Shown: positions 51,723 through 60,452 of the stretch, in pieces | How positions within the stretch are numbered: position 1 is the first letter of the stretch | Layout: every line of letters begins with the position of its first letter | Source of the DNA: Flavobacterium jumunjinense | Lineage (GTDB): Bacteria; Bacteroidota; Bacteroidia; Flavobacteriales; Flavobacteriaceae | Direction of reading: 5' to 3' | Assembly: GCF_021650975.2 (NCBI RefSeq) | Contig: NZ_CP091285.1 | Location: 4,030,001 to 4,094,000 of the forward strand | DNA: 64,000 bases | Program-made: the position numbers and the translations under genes | The notes under the pieces: model-generated | What the model was told of the DNA's origin: nothing | The model's database searches: none | Seen by the model: only the letters and a program-made list of their open reading frames with translations

Positions 51723-52979
51723 ATGAAAACAAAAATCGTATTTCTACTAATTGTTTTATTTACAATTAGTATACAAGCACAAATACCCACTTTGGCAGAA
51801 AGAAGTGTAAGTAATAAAAAAGTAAAAGAAAACGTCTATAAAGATTTAAATAGAATTACTTTTTTAAACGAAAAATTAGAAGACTTAAATAATGAAAACC
51901 AAAGCTTGAAAGATTCCATAAAAGTAAAAGAACAACTTCTAAACAATAAAGCATTTACTTTAGATACTCTTAAAATAAATAAATTGAATAATGAACTAAA
52001 CGTAGATAGTTCCATTATTAATTTAAATAATAGTAGAGTCTCATATATTAATGAGTTATTAACAGATATTGATAAAAACAATTTTGAAACCAAATATCAA
52101 TATAATACTATCTACGATGATTTATTTAATAAAAAAATTGATTCAATTCGAGACATAATTGATGAAAAGATTGAAGCAATTAAATATTTAGACAATATTG
52201 ATATGGTAGATAAAGAAATTGCACTAATTCAATCATTAAAAAAAGAAATCTTGAATTTAGAATATGAATTAAAAACAAAAAATACAATTTTTCATTGGTT
52301 TCCTTCAATAAAATCTAGATATGGTAATCTTTTTTATAAACAGTTTTACAATATTAAAGATGATAAAACAAGTTTTTTAAATTCATTTGCTTTAAATTAT
52401 AATGATTTGGGAGCTATTGTTCAATCGGAAATCATTGGTGATACTTTTAATTCTTTTAGAATGAGTTTTGGAAGTATGTTGCAATCAAATGTTAAAACTT
52501 CTGAAACTGAAGAAGAAAAACTAAAGCAAACAGAACAAAATCAATTGGAACAATTATTAAATGGTGGTGGTAATTTCTATCTTGAAACAATTTACCCTGT
52601 CTACTATAATCTGGGAAACATTTGTTCATTATATGGTTTTTTAAGTAATAGAACCGCATTTAGCTTAAAAGAAATAAATGAATCAATTGATAGTGAAACT
52701 TTTAATACAGCTTTTGGAGCTAATTTGTATTTAGGTTTAAATTCTGATAAGAATAAATTCAATTTGTTTTTTAAAGGAGATTTTAATTATATAATTGGTA
52801 CAAAATCCTTATATCAAAACTTACAATTAGCTGAAGAAAAACCTTTTTTACAAGGAAAATTAATAGTTGGAGTTACCTTTCTGAGTAAATTTCGTTTAGC
52901 GGCTACTCTCAATTCTTTTGGTAGTGATGATGCTGTAAGAAGAAGTAAAATAACTGTAGGCTTACAGGTAATTCCATAA
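51723..52979 (+). CDS. exported coiled-coil protein
   Basis: A 418-residue protein with a signal peptide (VFLLIVLFTISIQAQ). Residues about 30-180 are coiled-coil (FLNEKLEDLNNENQSLKDSI). The C-terminal half has strands with alternating residues as in outer-membrane or beta-barrel-like proteins (NKFNLFFKGDFNYI, GVTFLSKFRLAATLNSFGSD, KITVGLQVIP), ending in a terminal strand. It probably spans or sits at the outer membrane. It is the second gene of the divergent operon. Confidence 0.72.
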   Translation: MKTKIVFLLIVLFTISIQAQIPTLAERSVSNKKVKENVYKDLNRITFLNEKLEDLNNENQSLKDSIKVKEQLLNNKAFTLDTLKINKLNNELNVDSSIINLNNSRVSYINELLTDIDKNNFETKYQYNTIYDDLFNKKIDSIRDIIDEKIEAIKYLDNIDMVDKEIALIQSLKKEILNLEYELKTKNTIFHWFPSIKSRYGNLFYKQFYNIKDDKTSFLNSFALNYNDLGAIVQSEIIGDTFNSFRMSFGSMLQSNVKTSETEEEKLKQTEQNQLEQLLNGGGNFYLETIYPVYYNLGNICSLYGFLSNRTAFSLKEINESIDSETFNTAFGANLYLGLNSDKNKFNLFFKGDFNYIIGTKSLYQNLQLAEEKPFLQGKLIVGVTFLSKFRLAATLNSFGSDDAVRRSKITVGLQVIP

Positions 52980-53007
52980 CTAATCCTGTTCTTTTCTTTA
53001 AACAAAA

Positions 53008-53051
53008 TCCACTCCTACGTAAAATAATTACGCAGGAGTGGTTATATTTTG
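53008..53051 (+). promoter_or_regulatory. island-type promoter/operator dyad embedded in a 34-base palindrome
   Basis: TACGTAAAATAATTACGCA at 53016-53034, 13 bases, TTTG at 53048-53051. The flanks CCACTCC and GGAGTGG extend the dyad into a nearly perfect palindrome (53009-53041). Confidence 0.78.
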
Positions 53052-53129
53052 CATCATAATCTAATAGACAAAGTATTGCTTTGAAATCGAAGAATAAGCT
53101 TCGTTTCCAAAACAATAAATATGTAAAAA

Positions 53130-53423
53130 ATGAATATCAAAATTCAAAAACTATTAGAAGGAGAAACCATTGTTTCTCGAGAAGCAGGTAACAGCATGTT
53201 ACCCATTTTAAAGTCCAAGCAAGCCGTACGATTGGAACCAACAAGTTGGGAAAAATGTAATGTGGGTGATATTGTGTATTGTAAAGTAAGAGGCAACGTT
53301 TACACGCATTTAGTAAAAGCGAAAAACGAAAGAAGAGGACTACAAATAGGCAACAACCACGGGCGAATAAACGGCTGGACCAAGCAAGTATACGGAAAAG
53401 TAATTGAGATACTCAAGAGCTAA
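53130..53423 (+). CDS. small S24/S26-like serine peptidase domain protein
   Basis: A 97-residue soluble protein. GNSMLPILK (Ser22) fits the catalytic Ser region of LexA-like S24 and signal-peptidase S26 enzymes; VGDIVYCKV and VYTHLVKA (His60) match the second conserved block, with His in the place seen in the Ser-His type of S26. There is no membrane anchor and no DNA-binding domain. It carries the same dyad promoter as the RNA-repair genes 6 kb away. It might process or sense a partner. Function unknown. Confidence 0.7.
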   Translation: MNIKIQKLLEGETIVSREAGNSMLPILKSKQAVRLEPTSWEKCNVGDIVYCKVRGNVYTHLVKAKNERRGLQIGNNHGRINGWTKQVYGKVIEILKS

Positions 53424-53650
53424 TCCATATACTTTATTCATTTGTTTTCACTCCAGCAGTATATCGATCAAATAAAAAAAAGCCATTTTAATTCACTTAA
53501 AATGACTTTTAAAATAGAATAGTTAATGGTTATAGCAGGCAATTATATTTTTACCTAATCATATCTTATACTACAAATATATAAAATAGTACTCAACATC
53601 TAGTTAACTATTTTACCTAAACACTTGACTATTTTACATTTACAAAGCAG

Positions 53651-54136
53651 TTACTTAATAATCACTCCATTTTCTATCTCTTCATGAGTAGGTTTTTCAA
53701 ACCATGTTTCCATAAAATCAAAATCTGATTCTGTCACTTCAAACTCAAAACTTATCCCTTTTTCATTATTACGTTTCACTATTCTTTCCCATCTTTTCTC
53801 TTTTGGAATATCTAAAAAGTGTAATCTAAGGTCATAGCCTTTTGAGGAAGCAAAATTTATGAATTTAGCTCTATGTTCATGTTTAGAAAAACCTAAATCT
53901 AAAATAGAATCAACTCCCGAACTTTCTAACTGGTTTATCAAATCCATTATTAAACATTCTGAACGTTCAATGCGTTCTAAAAACCACTCTAAACCATCAT
54001 CTTCACCCCTATCAGGTAAAAACAATGTTTTATTCCATTTGTCTATCGAAAAAACAATCCCTTTTGTATTCTTCTTTAGCTCAATTGCATAGGTTGTTTT
54101 TCCTGCTCCTGTATTTCCTACTATTAAATGTATCAT
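53651..54136 (-). CDS. P-loop kinase (AAA_33/zeta-toxin-like fold)
   Basis: A 161-residue protein from the ATG at 54136 (MIHLIVGNTGAGKTTYAIEL); an in-frame ATG at 54190 would add an implausible hydrophobic lead. Walker A is GNTGAGKTT at 7-15, with SIDKWN as the substrate Asp region and a lid with Arg residues (KEKRWERIVKRN). Similar small kinases phosphorylate nucleic-acid ends, small molecules or UDP-sugars. No antitoxin gene is next to it. A role in RNA-end healing is possible by proximity only. Confidence 0.78.
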   Translation of the reverse strand: MIHLIVGNTGAGKTTYAIELKKNTKGIVFSIDKWNKTLFLPDRGEDDGLEWFLERIERSECLIMDLINQLESSGVDSILDLGFSKHEHRAKFINFASSKGYDLRLHFLDIPKEKRWERIVKRNNEKGISFEFEVTESDFDFMETWFEKPTHEEIENGVIIK

Positions 54137-54335
54137 TCGTTTTTTTATACAAAAATTACTTAATACAGTAAAAATATAACTAATTAACAATACTTTATAG
54201 ATAAAAAAACAAAACAGGCTAAAATAGCATCATTTAATGGTAACATACTACAAGTCTGCATTTTAAAAACACTCTAATTTTGTTTTTATAATCTTAGTTA
54301 AGGTTATAAAACACTAACAAACAACTATCACAAAC

Positions 54336-54843
54336 ATGAAAAAAATTATAAAACAACGACTCTTATTCCTGCTTTTGGAATAATAAGTAGTAATGGGTTC
54401 TCAGAAAATGTCCCACCAAAAGAAATTTCACATCAAGCGCAAGGACAGCATCCTTGTTCAAGAGGAATTTCTTTAGCCACTCATTTTTCAACCAACAACA
54501 ACAAACGCAGCTTGGTCTGCTTATAGTGGAAATGTATTAGTACAACAATTAAAATCTACTACAGATCATGATAGTTGTTCGAGTTCTCTAAATGAAAAAT
54601 GCTATCCGTAAATTAACTATCGACAACAACTGGCTTACCATTGTTAATGATAAGCAATTGATGTAAAAATATGTAACGGCATATAATAGAATGCTTAAAA
54701 CGAATCCAAACTGGATTTACAAATTAATAGCCACTATTAAAAACCAAAATAGTTATTCGGTTCAAGAATTAGCGAAGGTACTTTATTTCGTAAAAATTAC
54801 TTCAGAAACATTCGAAGAGACGAAAAAACTATTCATAGCGTAA
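54336..54843 (+). pseudogene. decayed T9SS-secreted protein gene
   Basis: After an ATG (MKKIIKQR) a frameshift leads into TTLIPAFGII...QGQHPCSRGISLATHFS in another frame. Then further stops and shifts follow. The end (54725-54840) is a close nucleotide copy of the sorting-domain end of the metalloprotease gene (57845-57965, shared run ACTATTAAAAACCAAAATAG). It is a remnant of a surface protein that shared that sorting domain. The gap 54191-54335 holds only an AT-rich promoter-like region. Confidence 0.7.
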
Positions 54844-54935
54844 ACTACTCAATACAATTGAAACACAAAAAATGAGGCTATCAATAAAGATAGTCTCAAA
54901 TTAACTATAGTATTTATAAACAAAAACCAATTAAC

Positions 54936-57900
54936 ATGAAAAAAAGAATTTTATCCTTAGCGCTTATCATCATGAGTAGCATAGGTATTTTTGCACAATC
55001 TACACATCATTGTAGAGCACAAGAAGAGAACGCAGCATTCTATAAAAAAAACCCGAAGGCACTCAAAGAACACGTACAATTCGAAACATTTACTAAAAAC
55101 TATGCTAAAAACAACAGTAATAATAAGGCTGGAGAATCTTATACTGTACCTGTTGTTTTTCATATTTATGGAGATGTTCAAAGTGGTAAAACAGTAACCT
55201 ATAATAAAATTGCTACAGCATTAAATGTATTAAACGATGATTTTAATGGTTTAAATAGTGATTATAATACTGTTGAGCCTTTTTTCCAAGCGAGAAGATC
55301 AACCATGAACATTCAATTTAAATTAGCAAAAATTGATCCTAACGGTGGAAGCACTTCAGGTGTTATTTTTCATCCAACGCGTAATGGTTATGGTAACGGT
55401 GGTGGTTATGATAATAAAATTGCAGCAGATGCATGGGACAATAAGAAATACATGAACGTTTACATTCAAAATGATTTGTACAACGATGGAAGCCTAACCA
55501 ACTCTGGTGTAGCGTGGTATCCAGACATTTCTATGACCAATTCAAATTTAGCACGTGTAGTGTTTAATGGGGCTTACTTATATGGAAATGGTGATAGCGA
55601 ATTTTCATCTACACTTACACATGAGTTTGGGCATTTTTTAAACCTAATACACACTTTTGAAGGGGGTTGTACGGGTACAGACCAAGTAGCCGATACACCA
55701 AACGAAGATGGAAATCATGCTTTATCTTGTACTCCAGGAACAAACTGTTCAGGAGGTAAAGTAAATATTGAAAACTACATGGGGTATAATGGTGCAAGAG
55801 GTTGTTATAAAATGTTTACACAAGGACAAGTAGCTAGAATGCTAGCTGCACTACAACACCCTGCTAGAATTACTTTATGGCAACCACAAAATCTAATTGA
55901 TACTGGAGTAAATGCTACAGGCAGTTCAATTGTATCATCTAAATCGATACTAAAAGAAGCTATCGCTAACAACGGAACTTTTACAGACAATAGTACAATA
56001 AGTATAATTGGTACTAAAACTTTTGCTGTTACAAGCGGAACAATGACAGCTGGTGTCCATTATACACATACTTTCCCAGCTGGAATTACACCTGTTTTAA
56101 CTGCAAACGGAAATAATACAATAACACTTACGCTTTCTGGACAAAGTAATAATCATACAACTGCAAACAATGCTACCGGAGGAATCACATTTTTAGCGGC
56201 TGCTTTTTCTGGAGGAACTTCTGGAATCATTGCATCCAATTTAAATTTCAACTTTGAATTTTATGATCCGTATGGAATATTTTATGTAAATATGGCCGAT
56301 GTAACAGCTTCTGATGCGGCTACATGGACTTATTTTACAATTAACAAAGGGGACGATCCTGCATTCGGTACTTGGAGATATGCAGCAAACCATTACAAAT
56401 TAGAAACTTATGGTAAAAAATTAGTTTGTGAAGCGAACTCTAGAAACATTTCTGCTTTAAATGCAGGAGCTGTTATAAGTCAAGGGAATAATTTCACTCC
56501 GCCAGGTGCCTATCCGAATCAATTGGATGTTAGAACACCATCGTATACGAATTGGGATGGAAAGACAGCATACATCGGTTTTGAATATACTATCGACGGA
56601 AATCCATGCTATGGTTGGTTTAAAGTAATTGCAACAAGCAATGGTTCTGGGTATACAGTTACAGAGTATGCATATAGCACGCAACCATTTGGAACAATTA
56701 CTGCTGGATCTACATCAAACGGTACAACCGTAGTAGCACCAACAAATTTAACAGCTACTGCAAACAATACGTCTTTACAAGTGGTTTTGTCTTGGACGGA
56801 CAACGCAAACAATGAAACCGGTTATACTGTAGAAAGAGCAACTGGTACAGGTACTTATGCCGTTATTGCAAACTTAGCTGCTAATGCTAATGCATACACT
56901 AATACTGGACTTGCAACTGGAAATACATATTCTTATAGAGTGAGAGCAAGTGCAAACGCAGTAAATTCAGATTATTCTAATGTGGCTACAGCGTCACTAA
57001 CGAATATTCCATCTGGTTATTGTACAGCACAAGGAAACAATCAATATGAACATATAAAAACAGTAAGTATTGGTAGTTTTACAAATACTTCTGGAGCAGA
57101 TGCAAGCGGTTATGGAAACTATACTAGTCAAACAATTACGTTAACTCCTAATGCAACTGCAACAATCAACTTAACACCTGGTTTTTCTGGATCAGCTTAT
57201 ACCGAATCTTGGTCGGTTTGGATTGACTATAATAAGAATAACATCTTTGATGCTTCCGAATTAGTGGTCTCTAACCTTTCATCAAACGGAGCGGTTTCTA
57301 AATCTTTCGCTGTGCCTAGTACTGCTACAGGTACTACAAGAATGCGTGTTGCTATGAAATATTATTCAGCAGCTACTTCTGCCTGTGGAAATTTAGGAGA
57401 TGGAGAAGTTGAAGATTATACAGTTGATTTTTCAGGAAATCAACAAAACACTTTAGCAACACCAACAAATATTGGTAACTCAGGAATATACGGAACAGGA
57501 TTCTATGCTTCTTGGACGCAAGTGAGTGCTGCTACAAATTATGAAGTGCAGTTATTTCAATCGAATGCTTGGACAACAGTAGGAACATCAAACACTTATT
57601 ATTTATGGATTCCAAAACAAGGAACAACTACAAACTATAGATTTAGAGTGAGAGCTACTAATGCTACAAGTACTAGTAATTGGAGTAATTTTGTGGATAT
57701 TGTATTAACGGGTACAGCTAAAATAACTAAAGAAACAGGAAAACCATCAATCACAATGTATCCAAACCCTGCTGTTGATATGGTATATTTCAACACGAAT
57801 CAGGAAGATACAAAAAACACTACGATTACTATTTATGATAGTTTTGGTAAATTGATAGCTACTATTAAAAACCAAAATAGTTATTCGGTTCAAAAACTTA

Positions 57901-57971
57901 CAAGAGGACTTTATTTCGTAAAAATTGTAACGGAAACGTTTGAAGAAACAAAGACACTATCTGTAAAATAA
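54936..57971 (+). CDS. secreted M43-like metalloprotease with GEVED, FN3 and T9SS sorting domains
   Basis: A 1011-residue secreted protease. A signal peptide (RILSLALIIMSSIGIFAQ) starts the protein. The catalytic domain has HEFGHFLNLIHTF at 229-241 and further Cys/Met-turn features (NYMGY), as in M43/pappalysin-type proteases. A beta-rich domain (about 320-590), FN3-like repeats (about 595-690, and near 840-930) and the GDGEVEDYTVDF signature of the GEVED domain (about 826-837) follow. A type A Por sorting domain (MYPNPAVDMVYFN...) ends it. It is a single gene with its own terminator. Confidence 0.9.
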   Translation: MKKRILSLALIIMSSIGIFAQSTHHCRAQEENAAFYKKNPKALKEHVQFETFTKNYAKNNSNNKAGESYTVPVVFHIYGDVQSGKTVTYNKIATALNVLNDDFNGLNSDYNTVEPFFQARRSTMNIQFKLAKIDPNGGSTSGVIFHPTRNGYGNGGGYDNKIAADAWDNKKYMNVYIQNDLYNDGSLTNSGVAWYPDISMTNSNLARVVFNGAYLYGNGDSEFSSTLTHEFGHFLNLIHTFEGGCTGTDQVADTPNEDGNHALSCTPGTNCSGGKVNIENYMGYNGARGCYKMFTQGQVARMLAALQHPARITLWQPQNLIDTGVNATGSSIVSSKSILKEAIANNGTFTDNSTISIIGTKTFAVTSGTMTAGVHYTHTFPAGITPVLTANGNNTITLTLSGQSNNHTTANNATGGITFLAAAFSGGTSGIIASNLNFNFEFYDPYGIFYVNMADVTASDAATWTYFTINKGDDPAFGTWRYAANHYKLETYGKKLVCEANSRNISALNAGAVISQGNNFTPPGAYPNQLDVRTPSYTNWDGKTAYIGFEYTIDGNPCYGWFKVIATSNGSGYTVTEYAYSTQPFGTITAGSTSNGTTVVAPTNLTATANNTSLQVVLSWTDNANNETGYTVERATGTGTYAVIANLAANANAYTNTGLATGNTYSYRVRASANAVNSDYSNVATASLTNIPSGYCTAQGNNQYEHIKTVSIGSFTNTSGADASGYGNYTSQTITLTPNATATINLTPGFSGSAYTESWSVWIDYNKNNIFDASELVVSNLSSNGAVSKSFAVPSTATGTTRMRVAMKYYSAATSACGNLGDGEVEDYTVDFSGNQQNTLATPTNIGNSGIYGTGFYASWTQVSAATNYEVQLFQSNAWTTVGTSNTYYLWIPKQGTTTNYRFRVRATNATSTSNWSNFVDIVLTGTAKITKETGKPSITMYPNPAVDMVYFNTNQEDTKNTTITIYDSFGKLIATIKNQNSYSVQKLTRGLYFVKIVTETFEETKTLSVK

Positions 57972-57990
57972 TTGTATTGCGTTAGAATGA

Positions 57991-58024
57991 AATAGGCTGT
58001 CCGAAAAGACAGCCTATTTTTTTT
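57991..58024. terminator. bidirectional intrinsic terminator
   Basis: AATAGGCTGTC-CGAAAA-GACAGCCTATT followed by eight T, between the metalloprotease gene (+) and acs (-). Confidence 0.9.
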
Positions 58025-58048
58025 ATTATATATATAAGAGTTAAAGAA

Positions 58049-59956
58049 TTATACTCTTCCCACTCTAATTTCTTCTACACATTCAGGATTCAATAACGTT
58101 GAAGTATCACCAAAGTTTTCAAAATCACCTTCGGCAATTTTTCTTAAGATTCTTCTCATAATTTTACCCGAACGCGTTTTTGGTAATTCCCTAACAAATT
58201 GAATCTTATCTAACTTAGCGATTGGTCCTATTTGATCTGAAATTAATTGATTAATCTCTTTCGTCAAATTATCCTTATCTCTACTTTCTCCCGATTCTTT
58301 CAAAATAATAAATCCATATAATGCATTTCCTTTCACATCATGAGGGAAACCTACAATTGCACTTTCTGCAACCGCTGGATGTTCATTAATATTATCTTCA
58401 ATTGGAGCAGTTCCTAAATTATGTCCAGAAACAATAATTACATCATCTACTCTACCTGTAATTCTATAGTATCCAACCTCATCACGCAAAGCACCATCTC
58501 CTGTAAAATATTTACCTGGGAAAGCCGTAAAATAAGTCTCCTTATAACGTTGATGATCGCCCCAAATAGTTCGTGCCATAGAAGGCCAAGGGAATTTAAT
58601 ACACAAACTACCTGTTACTTGATTGCCTTCAATTTCATTACGCAATTCATCCATTAAAACAGGCTGTATTCCTGGCATTGGTAATGATGCATAGGTTGGT
58701 TTTGTTGGTGTTACAAAAGGAATTGGAGAAATCATAATACCTCCTGTTTCAGTTTGCCACCAAGTATCTACTAACGGACAACGCTTTCCTCCAACATGGT
58801 CATTATACCAGTGCCACGCTTCTTCATTAATAGGCTCTCCTACAGATCCAATTACTTTTAAACTTTTAAATTGAAAAGGTTGAACATATTCTGTACTTTC
58901 TTTTGCTAAAGCTCTAATAGCTGTTGGAGCAGTATAAAACTGTGTCACTTTATGTTTTTCAATTACTTGCCAAAAACGGCTAAAATCAGGATAAGTTGGT
59001 ACACCTTCAAACATTACTGTTGTAGCACCATTTAATAATGGTCCGTATAAAATGTAAGAATGTCCTGTAATCCAACCTATATCTGCAGTACACCAATAAA
59101 TATCGTCTTCTTCATAATCAAAGACATTTTTAAAAGTATAGGCTGTATAAACCATATATCCGGCAGTAGTATGCACCATTCCTTTTGGTTTTCCTGTAGA
59201 CCCCGAAGTATACAATATAAATAAAGGATCTTCCGCATCCATCACCTCAGCAACATTATTTCCTAAAGCCTCATCTAAAAGGGGTTGCAACCATACATCT
59301 CTATCTTCCTTCATGTGTATTTTCTCATTGGTACGATTTACAACCAATACTTTTTCAACACTAGGACAATTGAATAAGGCTTCATCTACAATACCTTTAA
59401 GATTGATTGTTTTACTACCTCTAAAACCACCATCGGAAGTAATTACCATTCTACATTCACTATCATTAATACGAGTAGAAAGTGCAGTTGCAGAAAAACC
59501 AGCAAAAACAACAGAATGAATGGCTCCAATTCTAGCACAAGCCAATACAGCAACAGAAAGTTCAGGAATCATAGGTAAATAAATACAAACTCTATCTCCT
59601 TTTTTAATTCCTTGATCTTTAAGAACATTTGCCATTTTAGAAACTCTAACATACAATTCGTTATACGTTATGTGTTGTGCTTCTTCTTCTGGATTATTTG
59701 GTTCAAAAATAATCGCTGTCTTATCTCCTCTTTTATTTAAATGTCTATCAATACAGTTTTTAGCAATATTTACTTTTGCATTAACAAACCATTTAAATTG
59801 AGCGTTTTCCATATCAAACTCAAAGACTTTATCCCATTGTTGATACCATGTAAAGTTTTCATCGGCTATTTTGTCCCAAAATTTTCTAGGCTCTCTAACA
59901 GATTTCTTATACATTTTAAAATAATTCTCTAGGTCTTTAATTTTATAGTAGCTCAT
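58049..59956 (-). CDS. acs: acetyl-CoA synthetase
   Basis: A 635-residue AMP-forming acetate-CoA ligase. Motifs include YTSGSTGKPKGMVHT (P-loop), WWQTETGG, YFTGDGALRDEVGYYRITGRVDDVI and the acetylatable Lys region RSGKIMRR near the C-terminus. It makes acetyl-CoA from acetate in the cytoplasm. It is the last gene of the acetate block; a response regulator and symporter-kinase are encoded upstream on the same strand and an ActP-type permease further up, so uptake, sensing and activation of acetate lie together. Confidence 0.97.
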   Translation of the reverse strand: MSYYKIKDLENYFKMYKKSVREPRKFWDKIADENFTWYQQWDKVFEFDMENAQFKWFVNAKVNIAKNCIDRHLNKRGDKTAIIFEPNNPEEEAQHITYNELYVRVSKMANVLKDQGIKKGDRVCIYLPMIPELSVAVLACARIGAIHSVVFAGFSATALSTRINDSECRMVITSDGGFRGSKTINLKGIVDEALFNCPSVEKVLVVNRTNEKIHMKEDRDVWLQPLLDEALGNNVAEVMDAEDPLFILYTSGSTGKPKGMVHTTAGYMVYTAYTFKNVFDYEEDDIYWCTADIGWITGHSYILYGPLLNGATTVMFEGVPTYPDFSRFWQVIEKHKVTQFYTAPTAIRALAKESTEYVQPFQFKSLKVIGSVGEPINEEAWHWYNDHVGGKRCPLVDTWWQTETGGIMISPIPFVTPTKPTYASLPMPGIQPVLMDELRNEIEGNQVTGSLCIKFPWPSMARTIWGDHQRYKETYFTAFPGKYFTGDGALRDEVGYYRITGRVDDVIIVSGHNLGTAPIEDNINEHPAVAESAIVGFPHDVKGNALYGFIILKESGESRDKDNLTKEINQLISDQIGPIAKLDKIQFVRELPKTRSGKIMRRILRKIAEGDFENFGDTSTLLNPECVEEIRVGRV

Positions 59957-60078
59957 TTTTATCTATTTATTATCTATTGTGTTGTAAATATAAGTATTCT
60001 TTAAAAAAAACTAAATTAATTATCGCTAATTTAGTATAGTTTTCAATCAATTAGTTAAAATTATATTTAAAATCTATT

Positions 60079-60441
60079 TTAAAACATTAATTCTTTTACC
60101 TTATCAACTAACTTCTTTAATGAAAATGGTTTAGTCATATAGGCACTTGCTCCTAAGTCTAGTCCTTTTTGAATGTCTGATTCTTTATTTTTTGCAGATA
60201 GAAAAATTACTTTACAGTTTTTTAATTTTTCTTCTTTGTTTATTTCTACCAATGTAGCATAACCATCTACATTAGGCATCATAACATCTAAAATGATAAC
60301 GTCTGGAATTTGTTTTTTTAGGATTTCTAAGGCTTCTTGTCCGTCTCTTGCAATAAAAACTTCAAAATTATTCTTTTTGAAAGTATATTCAAGCGACATA
60401 ATTATGTTTGGTTCATCATCTACAATTAGGATCTTCTTCAT
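60079..60441 (-). CDS. CheY-like response regulator of the acetate cluster
   Basis: A 120-residue single receiver domain: DDEPN at 8-12, phospho-accepting Asp52 in DVIILDVMMPNVDG, Thr/Ser and Lys (YMTKPF) in the usual places. It has no output domain, so it must act through a partner or by phosphate shuttling. It follows the symporter-histidine kinase gene by 11 bases and is its probable partner. Confidence 0.9.
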   Translation of the reverse strand: MKKILIVDDEPNIIMSLEYTFKKNNFEVFIARDGQEALEILKKQIPDVIILDVMMPNVDGYATLVEINKEEKLKNCKVIFLSAKNKESDIQKGLDLGASAYMTKPFSLKKLVDKVKELMF

Positions 60442-60452
60442 TCTTTTCTTCT

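Noticed and set aside
53651..54136. Zeta-toxin of a toxin-antitoxin pair
   Set aside because: No epsilon-like antitoxin gene on either side; kinase fold alone is not enough.
55805..56812. Several antisense open frames within the M43-like protease gene
   Set aside because: All lie in the shadow of a long, well-supported gene with clear domains.
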